Positions 1-13,332 are shown, counted from the stretch's first letter. The stretch: 64,000 bases of DNA from Epiperipatus broadwayi (GCA_028023455.1 JAQFVV010006272.1:4755127-4819126), one strand, 5' to 3'. The notes: generated from the sequence alone by a model not told the origin. Translations and numbers: made by a program.

Positions 1-690
1 AAACAGTTAAATATTCCATTTCTTGAGGCAGCCAGTAATCCCTTGTAGTGTATTATGCTAATTATCTCACAATTCACACTACTTTCAAGCGGCCTGTTCT
101 TACCCTACAAATGATCGGTATTGAGTCTGCGCTATTGTATAATTTGAAGGTGTGTAGATTTGAAATCAACATAACATTTGAAATGTCATTTAATAAATTA
201 TTATATTACATTTAAATGATGTACTATGATGTCCAAAAATTTTTCAAACTGTCTCAGTGGTTGTGAAGACTTTGTAATGGTTTAAAAATAGGGGAAGTTT
301 TGTTATAAACATGACTTCTTAAACAGTCACAGCAGTCGCGATATCTTCATGAGACATTAGTTTGTTAACGTATTGATTTGTTTTTATATTTTAATTTTGT
401 TTAAATGCTTAATTTACTATTAGAAGACTAACATATGTATATTAAATTTAATATAAAAAAGGTCGTAAATAAAGTTTTTTTTCTTGTTGTTCAGTCTGAT
501 TAGTTTGTTTATCAAGTAATGCATCTTTTGGATGATTTAAGGATCATCAAAGCCATCAGGACCCACCCTCACATGCCTATTCCAGCGCTATGCGCTGACA
601 TTTTAATGTTTTTTCATTGTTGTTGTTTTGGTGTTTCAAGTATTAGAAGAATAACGTATATTTAATAAAATCTTATAAACATCCTAAATA
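1..690. other. Unassigned AT-rich sequence
   Basis: I see no convincing reading frame, RNA gene or terminal repeat here. A short, less AT-rich patch at about 560-600 contains the small palindrome CAGCGCTATGCGCTG and could be the edge of an old repeat. Confidence 0.4.
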
Positions 691-696
691 AATATT

Positions 697-966
697 TTGT
701 TATTGTCATTGTTAAAAAAGAGTACATTTACTTTTTTACAATTGCCGCCGTATTTGTCGATCTTAAAAAAAAAGACATTTACTTTTTTAACGTTATTTAA
801 TAAAAAGAAACATTAAAATGTCAATTAGTTCTTGTTATTGTTGTTGTTAAAAAAGAATATATTTCATTTTGTCAAAATGATGCTGTATTTGTCGTTATTA
901 AAAAAAAAGACATTTACTTTTTTAATGTTATTTTTTAAAAAAAACAAAATAAGGTCAATTAGTTGT
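697..966. repeat. Diverged tandem duplication of a ~135-bp unit
   Basis: Two adjacent units (about 697-828 and 829-966) share the same order of motifs: a TTGTTATTGT start, GTTAAAAAAGA, GTATTTGTCG, AAAAAAAGACATTTACTTTT, and a closing GTCAATTAG. They differ by scattered substitutions and small indels, so this is an old local duplication and not a microsatellite. No coding content. Confidence 0.7.
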
Positions 967-2005
967 TGAAAGGTCATGGCCAGGTAATGTTATATTTCAT
1001 TGTTTTTCGTTAGCAAGAGCGACATCAAGTGAACAATACGATTGTTGATACTATTACTATTTTGGTATTTACTATTATACATAGATACATACAAGAAAAA
1101 AATACATGTGGAATTTCTAGAAATGTCTTTGTTTTTATTAATGTTTGGAATAATTTTAAATGTATCTATTAAAATTTAAAATTTATGAGGAAGCGAAATA
1201 ATAAATGGTAAACTTGTATTTATTATTATTATCATTATTATTATTTTAAATTTATAATTACTATTTTTTCATCTTCATTATATTCTTTGGTATATTATTT
1301 TTTTGATAACATACACTACTTGATTTTTATATAATGCAAAGTGAAGTCATGACAAAAATAGTGTCTTAAACCATTTCTCCAAAAATCCAACACGACTATT
1401 GCAATAATCAAAAAGTTACACTTCTTTAATTGTATCAAAAAAATTTAATTAAGGCAGTAGAACAGTTCTATTAACTTATTTTATAAATCTTCATCAATTA
1501 GAGGGAATTTGAACACAGACTTTCAAGTTCACTTCAACTAACCACTCCATCTTAATATAACCAATACACATGACCATGTACATATGAAAAAGATAAATGA
1601 TCTCCAATATCCATATTTCATGCTAAACCAGCACCCATCAGTTATCCAACTCATTATCTTCCAGACATATATAGTAAAAACTTTTCAGCATTTTCTATTG
1701 AAAAAAAAAAAAGATTGTTTTTAATGTCATGAAAAAGCAGGTTTAGGAAAAAATGTTTTAATTATTATATTTCTATTAATTATTTTTTAATTACTTCTGT
1801 CAAGTAAATATTTCTTTATAAATGTTGGAGAAAAAAAATATTTTATCTAGTTCTTATTACTATTATTATTATTTTTTGCTTTAAATTAATATTTATAACA
1901 ATAATCTTTCTTTATGTGTGGTAGATATAAAATATAATTTATTATATTTTCAATATTATAACATGGCAAATGTACAATCATTTTTTCTTTTAAAATATAT
2001 ATGTT
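967..2005. other. Unassigned AT-rich sequence
   Basis: AT-rich DNA with short ATT/TTA runs. No gene, RNA gene or structured repeat recognised on either strand. Confidence 0.4.
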
Positions 2006-2009
2006 CTAC

Positions 2010-2515
2010 AAAAATATCAACAAATTAAAAATACTTCTCCTTTTTCTTTTCAAAAATTTTATTTTTTAATATCAATACTGAACATATATATAATACAAAA
2101 CTCCAATGTTTCAACTGTTTTTATCTTCATACAGTCATTTTCAAGGATATCTCTCTCCCATTGCTATTTCTTATTACTCTTTCTTTTACATTATTTAATT
2201 ACAAATCTGTCTTAAAATCATCCAAGAAACTTTTTGTACAAATTGGGGAGGTTATTTGAAATTTGGGTTGGTTTTTAAATTTGTATAAAAAGTTTCTTGG
2301 ATGGTTTTAAGACAGATTTGTAATTAAATAATGTAAAAGAAAGAGTAATAAAAAATAGCAATGGGAGAGAGATATCCTTGAAAATAACTGTATGAAGATA
2401 AAAACAGTTGAAACATTGGAGTTTTGTATTATATAAATATATGTTCAGTATTGATATTAAAAAATAAAGTTTTTGAAAAGAAAAAGTAGAAGAATTTTTA
2501 ATTTGTTGATATATT
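2010..2515. repeat. Long inverted repeat (arms ~235 bp, spacer ~33 bp)
   Basis: The left arm (about 2010-2244) reads CCAAGAAACTTTTTGTACAAATT toward the centre. The right arm (about 2278-2515) returns as AATTTGTATAAAAAGTTTCTTGG and mirrors the rest of the arm with few mismatches. The spacer is only about 33 bp, so the unit could fold into a long hairpin. An 85-codon minus-strand frame in the right arm is most likely a chance ORF in the palindrome. No transposase or recognised terminal motif is present; a fold-back MITE or an inverted duplication would both fit. Confidence 0.75.
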
Positions 2516-2863
2516 TTCAATATTAAATTCATGGCATTTGCTATATTCCTCAGATCTATATTATGGTCTCAACCAACAAATATTAAAATGGTGATTGAAA
2601 GATTAAAATTGTCAATTTAAAAAATATTCAAGCAAGTGAAATGTTCTTATACAATATTTACACAGATGTTGTTTTTTTATATATTAATAATATATTAAAT
2701 TAAATGTTTATTCATTATTTCCTCCTGACCCCCTATTTTAAACTTTATTTTTTATTGAATATTTTACATGTACATTTTGAATACTGTCATAACGAGTTAA
2801 ACTTTTTGCTATAGAAAAGCACTATAATTGCTTTTTGTTATATATGAGGAATAATGTTGTATT

Positions 2864-3015
2864 TAAAGATTGGAATTGGACATTAAAAATGCTTTTATGG
2901 AATTTTTGTTTTTTTCTTATTGTCAATAATCTTAGTCCTCCATGGAAAAACATCATATTATATATGTGTAATTAAACAAATCCATATACTGTGATAGTTT
3001 ATTTTTAAATTAATA
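2864..3015. repeat. Direct repeat, copy 1 of 2 (partner 4387-4519)
   Basis: Starts AAAGATTGGAATTGGACATT, contains TCAATAATCTTAGTCCTCCATG and ends in CATATACTGTGATAGTTTAT followed by TTTTAAATTAA. The same landmarks recur in order at 4387-4519. The source element is unknown. Confidence 0.65.
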
Positions 3016-4058
3016 AATTCATTTCCTATTTGAGTGCCTTCAGCACATTCTGGTGCTGCTGCTGCATTTTTAACTTTTTTTCACTCTCTTATGGTTATCT
3101 GTAGGTTTTTGTTGTTTTTTTTTGCTGATTTTGCAATCATCTAATGGCAGAAACTGGAACTAAAATTTATATTGATTTATTAGTTTTAAAAAATCTGATG
3201 ATGTCAATAATACAGATATCAGAAATTTGGTAGTATCTTAATACAAAAACCAACTATTGATAGATTCTCTGTTATCAGGCTTTGAGAATGAGCATTTTCT
3301 TTTGCTACTTCAGAAAGAAAAATTATATATTTTCCTTAGTTTATTTACATATTTATGATTATTTATGCCATATATTTATAAAATATTTATTTTAAACCAA
3401 ATATATTCATAATTACAATTAGATTTGATTTGGAAATATATTTTTTAAAAAGACTAATCAAATGAAACTGTAATTGCAATAAAGCAAAAGTTGTGACTGA
3501 TTTGCTGAAAAGAAATGCTGTTATAAATGCCAATGCAAAAATTTTATGTGGTATTTTAAAAATTATACAATTTTTAAAAAAAATAATTCATTGTTTTATG
3601 ATAGTTGCATAAAAATTTACTTCGATTTTTAAAATGAAATTTGACTAAAAAATAATTTATTCAAAATTTTTTTTAATTGGAAAAGGCAATCTTCCAATAA
3701 GAAAAGCATTCTTCTTACAGATTCGCTTAAATGCTTTTTTTCTTTCTAATTTTGCAATATTATCTCTTTAAATGTTTTTCATTTGTAAGCTTATATTTGA
3801 TAAATAAAAATAATCAAAATATGATATAAAGATTTAATTGTAAAAATAAAAAATTGCAAATATTCTTGAAACTACCACTAGGGGGTGGGAAAAATGGATC
3901 TGGCATTAAATAAGTTAAAATAAATCTTTAATTATTATACTTCTTTGCAATTGATGTAGGTTCACATTCTTAATTTATGAGACACCTTAAGAAAATAATT
4001 GGCATTAAAACCTCTAAATGATTGCATGATTACTATTTCCTACATTTACACAAGCTAT
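3016..4058. other. Unassigned AT-rich sequence
   Basis: No gene or structured repeat recognised. The stretch lies between the two copies of the 150-bp direct repeat. Confidence 0.35.
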
Positions 4059-4060
4059 TT

Positions 4061-4349
4061 AAATAGTAGCAAATCTCTTCATATAGTAGTGCCACCCAAT
4101 GCAATCCTTAGCAATCAATGGATGCAAGAAAGTTTATGCATAAAATCCCTATCTAGGGTCTCCTCATTCAATGTCCCTAAGACTAGTTTTTAGATTGTCG
4201 CTCCTCACTGATATGACAAGCTATAAACTAGTTTTGGAGATATTGGATGAGTTACTATATAGGGATTTTATGCACAAACTTTCTTGCATCCATTGATTGC
4301 TAAAGTTTGCATTAGATGGCACTACTATATGGAGAATTTGCTATCATTT
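4061..4349. mobile_element. Palindromic fold-back MITE, family FB1
   Basis: The whole 289 bp is an imperfect palindrome centred near 4200. The left end AGCAAATCTCTTCATATAG and the right end GGAGAATTTGCT mirror each other. Inside, GGATGCAAGAAAGT and ACTTTCTTGCATCC pair, as do GCATAAAATCCCTAT and its complement. Related arms occur at 20555-21808 and 21954-22440, with a looser relative at 12519-13297, so this is a dispersed family. There is no coding capacity; it is presumably mobilised in trans. The superfamily is not identified. Confidence 0.7.
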
Positions 4350-4386
4350 AATAATTGGCATTATTATCAAGAATAAAGTTGCATAT

Positions 4387-4519
4387 AAAGATTGGAATTG
4401 GACATTAATTTTTTTTTACATATTATTTTCTATTATATTGTCAGTAATCTTTGTCCTCCATGTATTGGTAACCAAAATGCATCAAATCACATACTGTGAT
4501 AGTTTATTTTTAAATTAAA
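4387..4519. repeat. Direct repeat, copy 2 of 2 (partner 2864-3015)
   Basis: Begins AAAGATTGGAATTGGACATT and ends in the same CATACTGTGATAGTTTAT landmark as copy 1. It directly follows the palindromic MITE at 4061-4349. Confidence 0.65.
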
Positions 4520-5785
4520 ATAAATGTTAAATTATTGAACTTTTATCTTTCTTAATAACATAAACAGTATATGGGATTGGTGAAGGATTATTTATAGTGT
4601 ACTATGTGTATCATATTAATCTAAATTTGAAGTATTAATTTAAAGTATAAATGGGTTCCTTATTCTCTATTGAGTATTCTATGTTTACCCATATATTTCA
4701 TACATATGTAGTATTTTTATCATCAGAATTTGGAGTATTATATTCTTAAATATTAGTTAAGCAACTAGGATAGTAAGCTTGAGGACTTGAAGTGCAAGGT
4801 TTAAAATTCAGGATAAAATCAGCCTATTTGGCTAAATATCAAAATAAAGCCCTCCTATTTGTGACATTAAATGATAATGCCCCCATGGAATAGTTGTAAT
4901 TATTCGTGAAATAAAACCAATGCTTATTACTCTGTATAACTTTTGTATATATGAATATACTTTCTGGACTCAAATAAAAATGTGAAGAATTCATAAGCTT
5001 TATCATTGCAATGCTTATATTTAAAGTAGTTATGAGCATAATACAATGCTCCACTTAAAGTACAGTAATTCTCCTACATAACAATGTCTATATCCACAAT
5101 TTCAGTTATCTGCCAATATATTAAAAAAATTAAAATAAAATAAATAAAAAATTCTATTTATTTTGTTTTATAACACAAATGATGGTATTGTGATCACAAA
5201 ATATTACAAGCAAATAGCAACAATAGATCTTTTATGTCTTTATTTCAAAGCACCCAAACTCATTTCAGCATTTAAATAAAGATTAATTTACTGTCTATAT
5301 TTTAAAATAGTAACTTGTTGGAAGTTATTTTGACTATCTTGATAAAGCACCGCTCTTTTTTTTTGACAATAATAGTTAAATAATTTTGTTACATGACGGG
5401 GGGGGGGCATTTGACATTTGATTATTGGATCTTTCAAATCCATTATTTTATCACTGAACTAAATCATCACATAGTAGGATTAATTACAGAATTGACCATG
5501 AATTAAATAAAACAATTAGATTTAAGACAGAAAAAAATTAAACAAGCAGTTCCCTCCAATTAGATTTATTAGTTTAATATTTATTGATCTTGGATATTTT
5601 TTCTTTAATTTTATTTTTAAATTTATATGTGTTTGTATAAATATATATAGAGAGAGTAAAGTCATGCTATTCATTATATTTGGTTGTAAGCTCCCTCACG
5701 TATATTGTAAGCATATAGTAGCTCATGTTTTGTTGATAAACTTTGAGTAAAATAGAATACATATTGTTTATTAATTACAAGTGTA
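4520..5785. other. Unassigned AT-rich sequence
   Basis: No gene recognised. Contains a run of ten G at 5398-5407, conspicuous against the AT-rich background. Short open frames here look like chance. Confidence 0.35.
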
Positions 5786-5862
5786 CAGTAGTTATCATCA
5801 TGCATATATATATATATATATATAGTAGTTATCATCATGCATATATATATATATATATATAA
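5786..5862. repeat. Tandemly duplicated (TA)n unit
   Basis: AGTAGTTATCATCATGCA followed by (TA)n occurs twice back to back, so the flanking unique 18 bp was duplicated together with the microsatellite. Confidence 0.85.
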
Positions 5863-6785
5863 CACAAATGTTTGTATATGTGTAGTATGCATATATAAAT
5901 GAAGATTATGGTATAAATAAAAAATTTAAAAAATAATAATATACTTATTAATAATAAATTGAATGAACACATTTACATAATATTTTATTGAATGTGTGTT
6001 CATTCATTTATATTCTCTAGATAATTTTTTTTTCCAATAAATTTTTTCTCTTATAGAAATATAATAATAGTCTCATTATTAAGAAAATAAGTCAGTATCA
6101 ACTTTAAATATGTTCTTAAATTTTGTAAAACTTTTAGCATTATGCTTACAAATATTTTATTACATGAAATATTACACATCAATTCAGAAAAAACAATAAA
6201 GAAAAAATAAAATATATGTGCTTTCAACATAAATTGAAGAAATTCTATTAATAAATATGACCACATATGGTGCTTCAAGAAGGGAAAAATGGCTACTGCT
6301 GTGTTGTAAAATTTATTTACAAATTTTATTTTATTTTATTTAAATGTGATCATGTGTGGCCTCATATATGAAGGATTGCTCATGTATCATAAAATATATT
6401 AAATTTATTAATTTTAATTTTTTTGTTTATATATATATTTGGATATTGCTAATTGATGTTGTGTATATTGATAAAGCATGTTTTTCAGCTTCAGTATATA
6501 TGACTAAGAAGACTGAAGTCATGAACAAATAACACTGTTCAGCAAGGATCAAGAATAGAATGGACTATATATTCTTTAACCTTTGGTGGTGGAAATTCAG
6601 AATGAACTTAATACAACTGCCAGATAAAAATATAACTTTAATAACCATTAAAATAATAATCAATAATACAAAGATATAAACAAAACTAATCTTTAAAAAC
6701 CTTGTTTTAATAATCAAATAAAAGTTAATAATTTTAATCATGAAATTAACCTACCTTAATAAAATATATAATTAAAAAAAGCAAA
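5863..6785. other. Unassigned AT-rich sequence
   Basis: No gene, RNA gene or terminal repeat recognised. Confidence 0.35.
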
Positions 6786-6789
6786 CCAT

Positions 6790-7080
6790 TCTCAGAGTTC
6801 TTCTGTTTTAATTTTTTTTTTTTCTACACTCTCTTTTGACTTTTTTTTCATAATGTTTTTTTAAAAATATCTCTCTCAATACATGCCTAATTCAATTATT
6901 TTCACTCTTAATTTCCTCAATAATTTTTTTCCCATTTTTTCCTCTAACATTTTGACACTATAAATCTTATTTTATCCTTCAAATTTATATTTTTGAAGGC
7001 TCCAATATTTTCTCATCTTTTTCCCTAATTTTCCAATATTTCTGTTACATTCACATCAAAATGCTAATATTTAAATATTT
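6790..7080 (-). pseudogene. Possible LINE C-terminal remnant
   Basis: The plus strand is strongly pyrimidine-rich and the minus strand reads as a lysine- and arginine-rich string with a segment like IRHVLREIFLKK. This resembles the basic C-terminal tail of RTE-like LINE proteins seen more clearly at 59945-60345 (IRHIINGEGIVKD). Frames are broken. Low-complexity bias alone could produce this, so it is tentative. Confidence 0.25.
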
Positions 7081-7560
7081 ACAAGTATATCTTACTTCAG
7101 TTGGTCGCAGAATTCTATTTTTTTTTTTTTTTTTTTTTTTAGCAGTATGTTTAAGTATCAGCAAAACAACTTTGAAACATTAAAAAACTTTATAAATTCT
7201 TTCCAGTTAACTTTTAATTTTTCATTCTCTCCATATACTTTAATGTATTTTTTTTCTATCAAAACTTTAAACAATTATACAAATGCATTAATCAGCTCAA
7301 ATTCAGTAATGAAAGTATTACCATATGTCCTGTCAAGTGAAATGTCCTATCACTAATGCTAATTCCAACATCATCAAACCAACACTCATTTAATAATTTA
7401 TAAATATTAAACAAAACAATATATTTTGACTTATCAATTTAATTTTGCTAACATATTCTGATTCATATGCAGATTTCATAATAAATCTCTCTTCTTCCAT
7501 TCTATATGCTTTTTAGATGCTTTGCAAAAGAAAGGCATTACACTCTATCAAGGCCTTTTC
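7081..7560. other. Unassigned; T23 run
   Basis: A run of about 23 T lies at 7118-7140. No gene recognised between this and the RTE copy that follows. Confidence 0.4.
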
Positions 7561-7567
7561 ATGATCG

Positions 7568-10500
7568 ATGCCATCATTATAAACATTTTATTATCAATAT
7601 ACTTCAGAATGAAGGTCTCTCCAAGTTTAATCCACTTTCTCTCATCTCTAATCTCTCTTCTCTACATTACATTAACAAACTTCCTTATTTCATCCATCTC
7701 GTATGTGGTATCTTTCTAGGTCTTTTACAATTTCTTGGAATCCAGTTTAAGATTTCAATTGTCCATTTATTATCATCTTTTCTAGAAATATATCCAGCCC
7801 AGTTCTATTTCAGCATCTTAATTCTTCCAATGTTGCCAGTCTTAATCTCTCTTTGTTACCCCAACATATACCTCTCCATACTTCCTTGAATGGTCTGAAA
7901 TCTTTGTACTGCTCTTCTGCTAAGTATTCTAGTCTTAGAGTCTTAAGTGGGAACAGGTAAAACATATTAATTAAAAACTTTCTTTTACAAACAGATAGAC
8001 ATATTTTTAATAATGTCATTTCTACTAAAAGCATTTCATACTAGTTTAATTCTAAGATTAATTTCATCCTAGTTTTCAACTCTATTAATAAACTTACCAA
8101 AGAATTTTTAATTAACTTTTTCTAATTCATCATTATCAACACTTATTTTCTTCTTCTGAGAAAATTAATTGAACATTACTTCAGTCTTTTTAGCATTTAC
8201 CTTTAGCCTTTCATCTGTTAATTCTTGTAGCATTTTCTGAAGCATTATTTGGGAAAGTACCCACATTCTCTTCAAAATCTAGATGACTTAAATAATCACC
8301 ATTTACATAACTTCCCATTAATCCATAAAATACTTTTTGTAAAATAACTGTAAAAAGTTTTTGAAATATGAAATTACTGTCATACACCTTTCTCAATATT
8401 AATTTTCATAATATAATTAATTATGTAATCTAGTCATTGTTGTTGCATTTTAATAAATATTCTTCAGAATAAGACAATAACCTGGATCTATATCTTTATG
8501 ATTCAATATTTTAATCACTGAAGAAATGTTTATAAAATCAAATGGCTTTTCATAATCTACAAATTCAAAGCATAATAGCAACTCACATTCATTGGAGATT
8601 TCTATAGTTTTTTTCAATATTTGATAGGGATCCACTGAACTAAAGTCACTTTTAAATTCAATCTGTTCTTTTGGTTAGTTAAAGTTCGAAGTCCACTGTA
8701 GATGAGTTATAATTGATAAAAATGTTATATAGAACTGATAAAAGATTGATCTATTATGTCTAATATCTTTTTTATCATTTTTTTAAAAAAAATATCAATA
8801 TTACTCTGCATTTGTCGAATCAACTAGTACATCGTTATCATTTAGGCATTTAATATATAATGTTGCCACAATTTTTCTATTTCTCCACCTGCTTCTTTTA
8901 AGGTGTAGATTATAATGCCATCATTTTCTGGAATTTTCCCCTTCATCAAAATACTGTGCAATTCTGAAGAAGTAATACTTGTAAAAGATATTTTGTTTTC
9001 TTGTTTTTTATTATTATATAATTTTTTATAGAATACTTTCATACATTTCATGATGAAATTTATCTTAATAGTAGTAGTCCCATTTTTTCTTATTTCTATC
9101 AATATCAAGATTCCATAGCTTTCATTATTAATTCACAATTATATTTTCTTATATTGTTAATAAGTCTTTTTTGTGCTATTCTATAAAACTCTACACATTC
9201 AATTCTTCTTTATGGATCATTTTTATATATTTTCATATTCCTTCTTTTCTACATATGTTATCTGGTCACAATACAAAATTTACTGGTAAATTGCTTTTTT
9301 GTTTGTTTGACCCAACTGTCATTATCATAATTCTTCCTACTGATTTCATTCAAATCTGAACCATCTTAAAAACTGTTAATATTTTTAATGATTTGCAAAT
9401 TCTAATATAAATTCACCGATTGTTTCTGAAGATTAGGAAAATCAACTGTGAATACTATTTTTCTTAATAATTTTTGTCTCTCTAGCTTTGCATTAACAAG
9501 TATTTTATATCTCATTAATCAATGATCACTTCTTTAGTTAAATCTTTAACTACATATTTTCTGTTAGTTAAAATACAATTCGATTCTGTTGTACCTTCAT
9601 TTGGATGCATCTACATCTATTTCTATTTAGACTTTTTCTCAAATAAAAAATTTACATGTAGGATTTTTTTTTTTGTAATTCCATAAATCTGTATACTCTC
9701 TCATTTTTATTACCATTACCAAATTTACTCACAGCACTTTTATTTTTCATTCAATTATCAATTTTAACATTAAAGTTTCCCATGATGATTTTAAAATGTT
9801 AGTTGAACTGATCAAACAAATGTATTTTGTATATTCATATAAAAAAACCCTACTTCTTCATAATAATGAGATTTGTTGGGGCATAGACCTGAATTATCTG
9901 CATTTGGTATCATCCATTAACTTGAATAACTAATCTTGCCACACTGCCTGTCTGATTATATCATCACTCTTGACAATGTTGTACTTCCATTTTTCATATA
10001 TAATGAATCCCACTCCACTTATGCTTCTAATATTTGTTCCTTTGTAATAAAGTACACGTCCCATTTTTTAATCAATTGTTCCATTGATTATTATATAATT
10101 CTTCCAATTTATGCAATCTTGCTTCTGTTAAAAGTGATCTGCAGTTTTAAGAATCTTAATAAATCATCAACAATCTACAATTAAGGAATTCTTAGTATTC
10201 TATGCTTTTAGCCATTCATTGTTGCCTCTGCTGGTGAATTGGGAATAAGAACCATAAAAAGATTGTAAATATTTATTTTAAGTAAAGTTCATTCATTTGG
10301 ACTTCAAGAAAATTCAACTGATATTTCAATTAAGAACATCAACCAACAACAACAAAACATGCTAGCACCTCACTGAGGATTCCAGTAGCAGAAACCAGTC
10401 TGGGATTGGGTATATTCTACAAAGCTTGTTAAGAGCTTATTTTGCGAGTTTTATATATAACGCTTGTAAATACAAGCTTATTAAATTAGGTTATGTGACA

Positions 10501-10740
10501 TCTGACTTGATTTTTTTTGTAACAAAAGATTATACAGAAATAAAGAACTAATAAACTCATCATACTAACTTATGCATGTTATTGAGCAACTCATTCGTGT
10601 TCATATACTTTATAAATTATCATTTCGTAATACAGTTACAAACGACAAGAACGTATGGAGTGTACGTTAGAATTTGCATCTGCTCGGTTCCTTTAAGACC
10701 TCAAAGAGGAATCAAAGGGTCTCCTTTCAGTTAATAATTA
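7568..10740 (-). mobile_element. RTE-clade LINE, copy A, nearly full length but decayed
   Basis: Minus-strand non-LTR retrotransposon closely related to copy B at 13316-15548. The 3' end is near 7568, followed by a region matching copy B's C-terminus (GAAGGTCTCTCCAAGTTTAATCCA is shared on the plus strand). RT-like pieces run through 8200-9100. Residues typical of the endonuclease end lie at about 9690-9750, where a minus frame reads FGNGNKNERV, and at about 9840-9890, reading NKSHYYEEVGFFY. Upstream sequence to about 10740 (CTTTAAGACCTCAAAGAGGAA on plus) recurs at 18980-19010 beside copy C, so it is probably the 5' UTR. Many stops and frameshifts make it inactive. The family encodes an AP endonuclease plus reverse transcriptase that copies its own RNA at a nicked target. 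Confidence 0.8.
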
Positions 10741-12515
10741 AGTCCTGCCTCCAATCTATGTATAATCAATGTAGCAAATATTAACTCCTCTCTATAAATA
10801 TAACAACAATGATTTATTACTTGCATCTTTTGTCATTTAACTAAGCAAATGTTTGCTTTATTAAAAACAATACTCAAGCCCCATATATATAAGAATTGTG
10901 TGTGTACGCGCAAATTTATTTTCTGTAAATTCAGCAATTTAAAGAAATAATAGGACAGATATTATTTAAGTGAATAAAAAAAAAAAATTCTTTTAGTTAA
11001 ATTATGAAACATAAATTTTTTAAACAGATTGGAAATTATTAGATTTGACGAAGAAAAATGATATTTTTTTTTATTTATTTATTTTAAAAAATTGCCTTTC
11101 CTTGTTAATATTATTTTCCAAAACATTAGTTTTCCACTAATACTGAATGACGTTTTAAAATTTCCTAATATTTCAATTGTCCTTATGCACATAATATAAA
11201 TCACTTGTTTCCAGACACCAGGAGATTTCGTTCAAATATGTATAAACTCTCTGATAGTTCGCCAGATGTATAAATAGAAATAAGAAATGCCTCACTCTTT
11301 TAAGAAAATAAAAAATAAATATATAATGACTAAGATAACATACATTTTAACAATTTATAGTTTTCAAATTTCATATCTAAAACTATTAATGATATTAAAG
11401 ATTTTGTTTACTCTACTGAGAATAAAAAATGAATAAATGGTGCATTGTTTTGACAAAATTTAAATAGTTTATGGGGAAAAAAAAGTTGAAGTGGAGATGG
11501 AAAATTATAAATTTTTTAAAACGTAATGTAAATTTTGCGTTTTATTTTTGTAACCTACTTTCATCTAAAAAATCATGAAGACAGAAATTTTATGTTAAAA
11601 TAAAAAGATTCAAAATTTTGTTTGGAATATATATGCATTCAGTTGTTAGGAAGTCAGTGCTAGAATAGTTTCTCTTGATTTGTATTAAAGAAAAAAGTGC
11701 GATCTTTCATATTTTTATGAGCATTGAGTCTACGATTTATCCAGCCTATGGTGAAAATACCATCACACTATAATTGTAGTTTTAGATTTTATATTGGGTA
11801 CTCAGATAATCATCTCACCAATTCAAATGATCATAATCAAACAGACATGGGAATGATTTTCTCTACTGCATGCTTAATGTAAAAGTTAATTTTTATAAGT
11901 TTGTAAATCTATGTATGCATAACAAGATAAATTTAATTTTTCTATCTGAATTCAAGTTTTTTTTTTATTTTATGGTATTGTTCATTTTTGTGTTAAGAGT
12001 TTAAACTATGTTTGCAAACTGTAAGTATTGAGGTTATTGTGCATTAAAATGAGATTTAAAATTGTCTATTTTAAAATTATATAACTTGGGCTAGAAGATA
12101 AAAGATAATCATGTATTTGATACTGATTTTAGTAGTTAAATGCAATATCAAAGATCCTTGAGCTGATGTGCATTTTTATAGGCAAAATGATTTTCTGTAA
12201 AGAATATTCATTTTTTAATTTTTATTATAATGGAAAATATAAGTTGCATTAAGTGATTGATAACTGTATCCAAATATAATGGCAATTTAAAAAAGTAATA
12301 TTATACATTAATGAATGAAACAATAGATAAAAATCTTGTTTGCTGCTAGTTTTGATAGATTCATACAGCAATAAAATAAATGTATCAATGTTATCATTAT
12401 CTAACATTATATCATACCATTTACAACTTTCTTAATTAATGAAGCAAGTCATATATAGCGTAACATTGCTTTTATAAGCTTGTATTTACAAATATATAAT
12501 ATAGAGAGCGTACCA
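10741..12515. other. Unassigned AT-rich sequence
   Basis: No gene recognised. Just before it, at 10364-10412, CACCTCACTGAGGATTCC and AAACCAGTCTGGGATTGGG echo the arms of the fold-back family, so a fragment of that family is embedded in or next to RTE copy A. Confidence 0.35.
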
Positions 12516-12518
12516 ATA

Positions 12519-13297
12519 GCTCAAACAACCTCTTAATTCATAAGTGCTTTAAGAGAAAATATTTAAAATCTCTATCCGGAACTTTCCTGTCCCCAGACCA
12601 ATTGGTTTCGAACTTATGGCTCACCTCAGTGAGAGCTAGAACAATCAGATACTAGATCTAAAATATCAACTCAGAACCAGCACTTATTTAATACATAATA
12701 TTTAAGTAGAAACTCTGAAATTTTTGGACATGAAAATGTCTTTAACTCCAGCGAACTAACTTAAATAGCTATGTGGGACTGAAGTAAATTCAGATCTACC
12801 ATATATTAATAGCCTTATTACGGTCAAGGCCCATATAGCTATTTAAGCTAGATAGCTGGAGTTAAAGACATTTTCATGTCTGAAAATTTCAGTTTCTACT
12901 TGAATATTGTATTAAATAAGTGCTGTTTTTGAGTTGATATTTTAGATATGACTTGTTTTATTGATCATTATAATTTCACCTTTAATGCCTTGGCAATGAT
13001 AAGGCTATTAATATATGGTAGATCTGAATTTAGTTCCATCCCATATAGATATTTAAGTTAGATAGCTGGAGTTAAAGACATTTTCATGTTCAAAAATTTC
13101 AGAGTTTCTATTTAAATATTATGTATTAAATAAGTGCTCTTTTTGAGTTGATATTTTAGATCTAGTATTTGGATGTTCTAGCTCCTCACTGAGATGAGCC
13201 ACAAGCTTGAAACCAATTGGTCTGGGGATAGGAACATTCTGGATAAAGATTTTCAATATTTTCTATATCACACTTATGAATTAAGAGTTGTTTGAAC
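12519..13297. mobile_element. Composite inverted-repeat element (~310-bp arms plus a partial third arm)
   Basis: The left arm (12519-12830) and right arm (12987-13297) are inverted copies. ACCAATTGGTTTCG on the left pairs with GAAACCAATTGGTCTGGGG on the right, and AATAGCCTTATTACGGTCAAGGC pairs with GCCTTGGCAATGATAAGGCTATT. Between them, 12831-12955 is a third, partial arm in the right-arm orientation (GATAGCTGGAGTTAAAGACA occurs twice on plus and once inverted). The arm motif GTCTGGGGATA also marks the elements at 20.6 and 21.7 kb. No ORF; a fold-back element or a MITE with internal duplication. It abuts the 3' end of RTE copy B. Confidence 0.75.
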
Positions 13298-13332
13298 TTT
13301 CTTAAATACTTTAACAATCATCATCATCATCA

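Noticed and set aside
697-966. CRISPR-like or satellite array
   Set aside because: Only two diverged copies with no spacer structure in a eukaryotic context; a simple tandem duplication.
5398-5407. G10 run as a possible G-quadruplex
   Set aside because: A single G run without neighbouring G tracts; more likely a slippage homopolymer.
7506-7889. 127-codon plus-strand frame
   Set aside because: Antisense shadow of RTE copy A, equivalent to the shadow over copy B.
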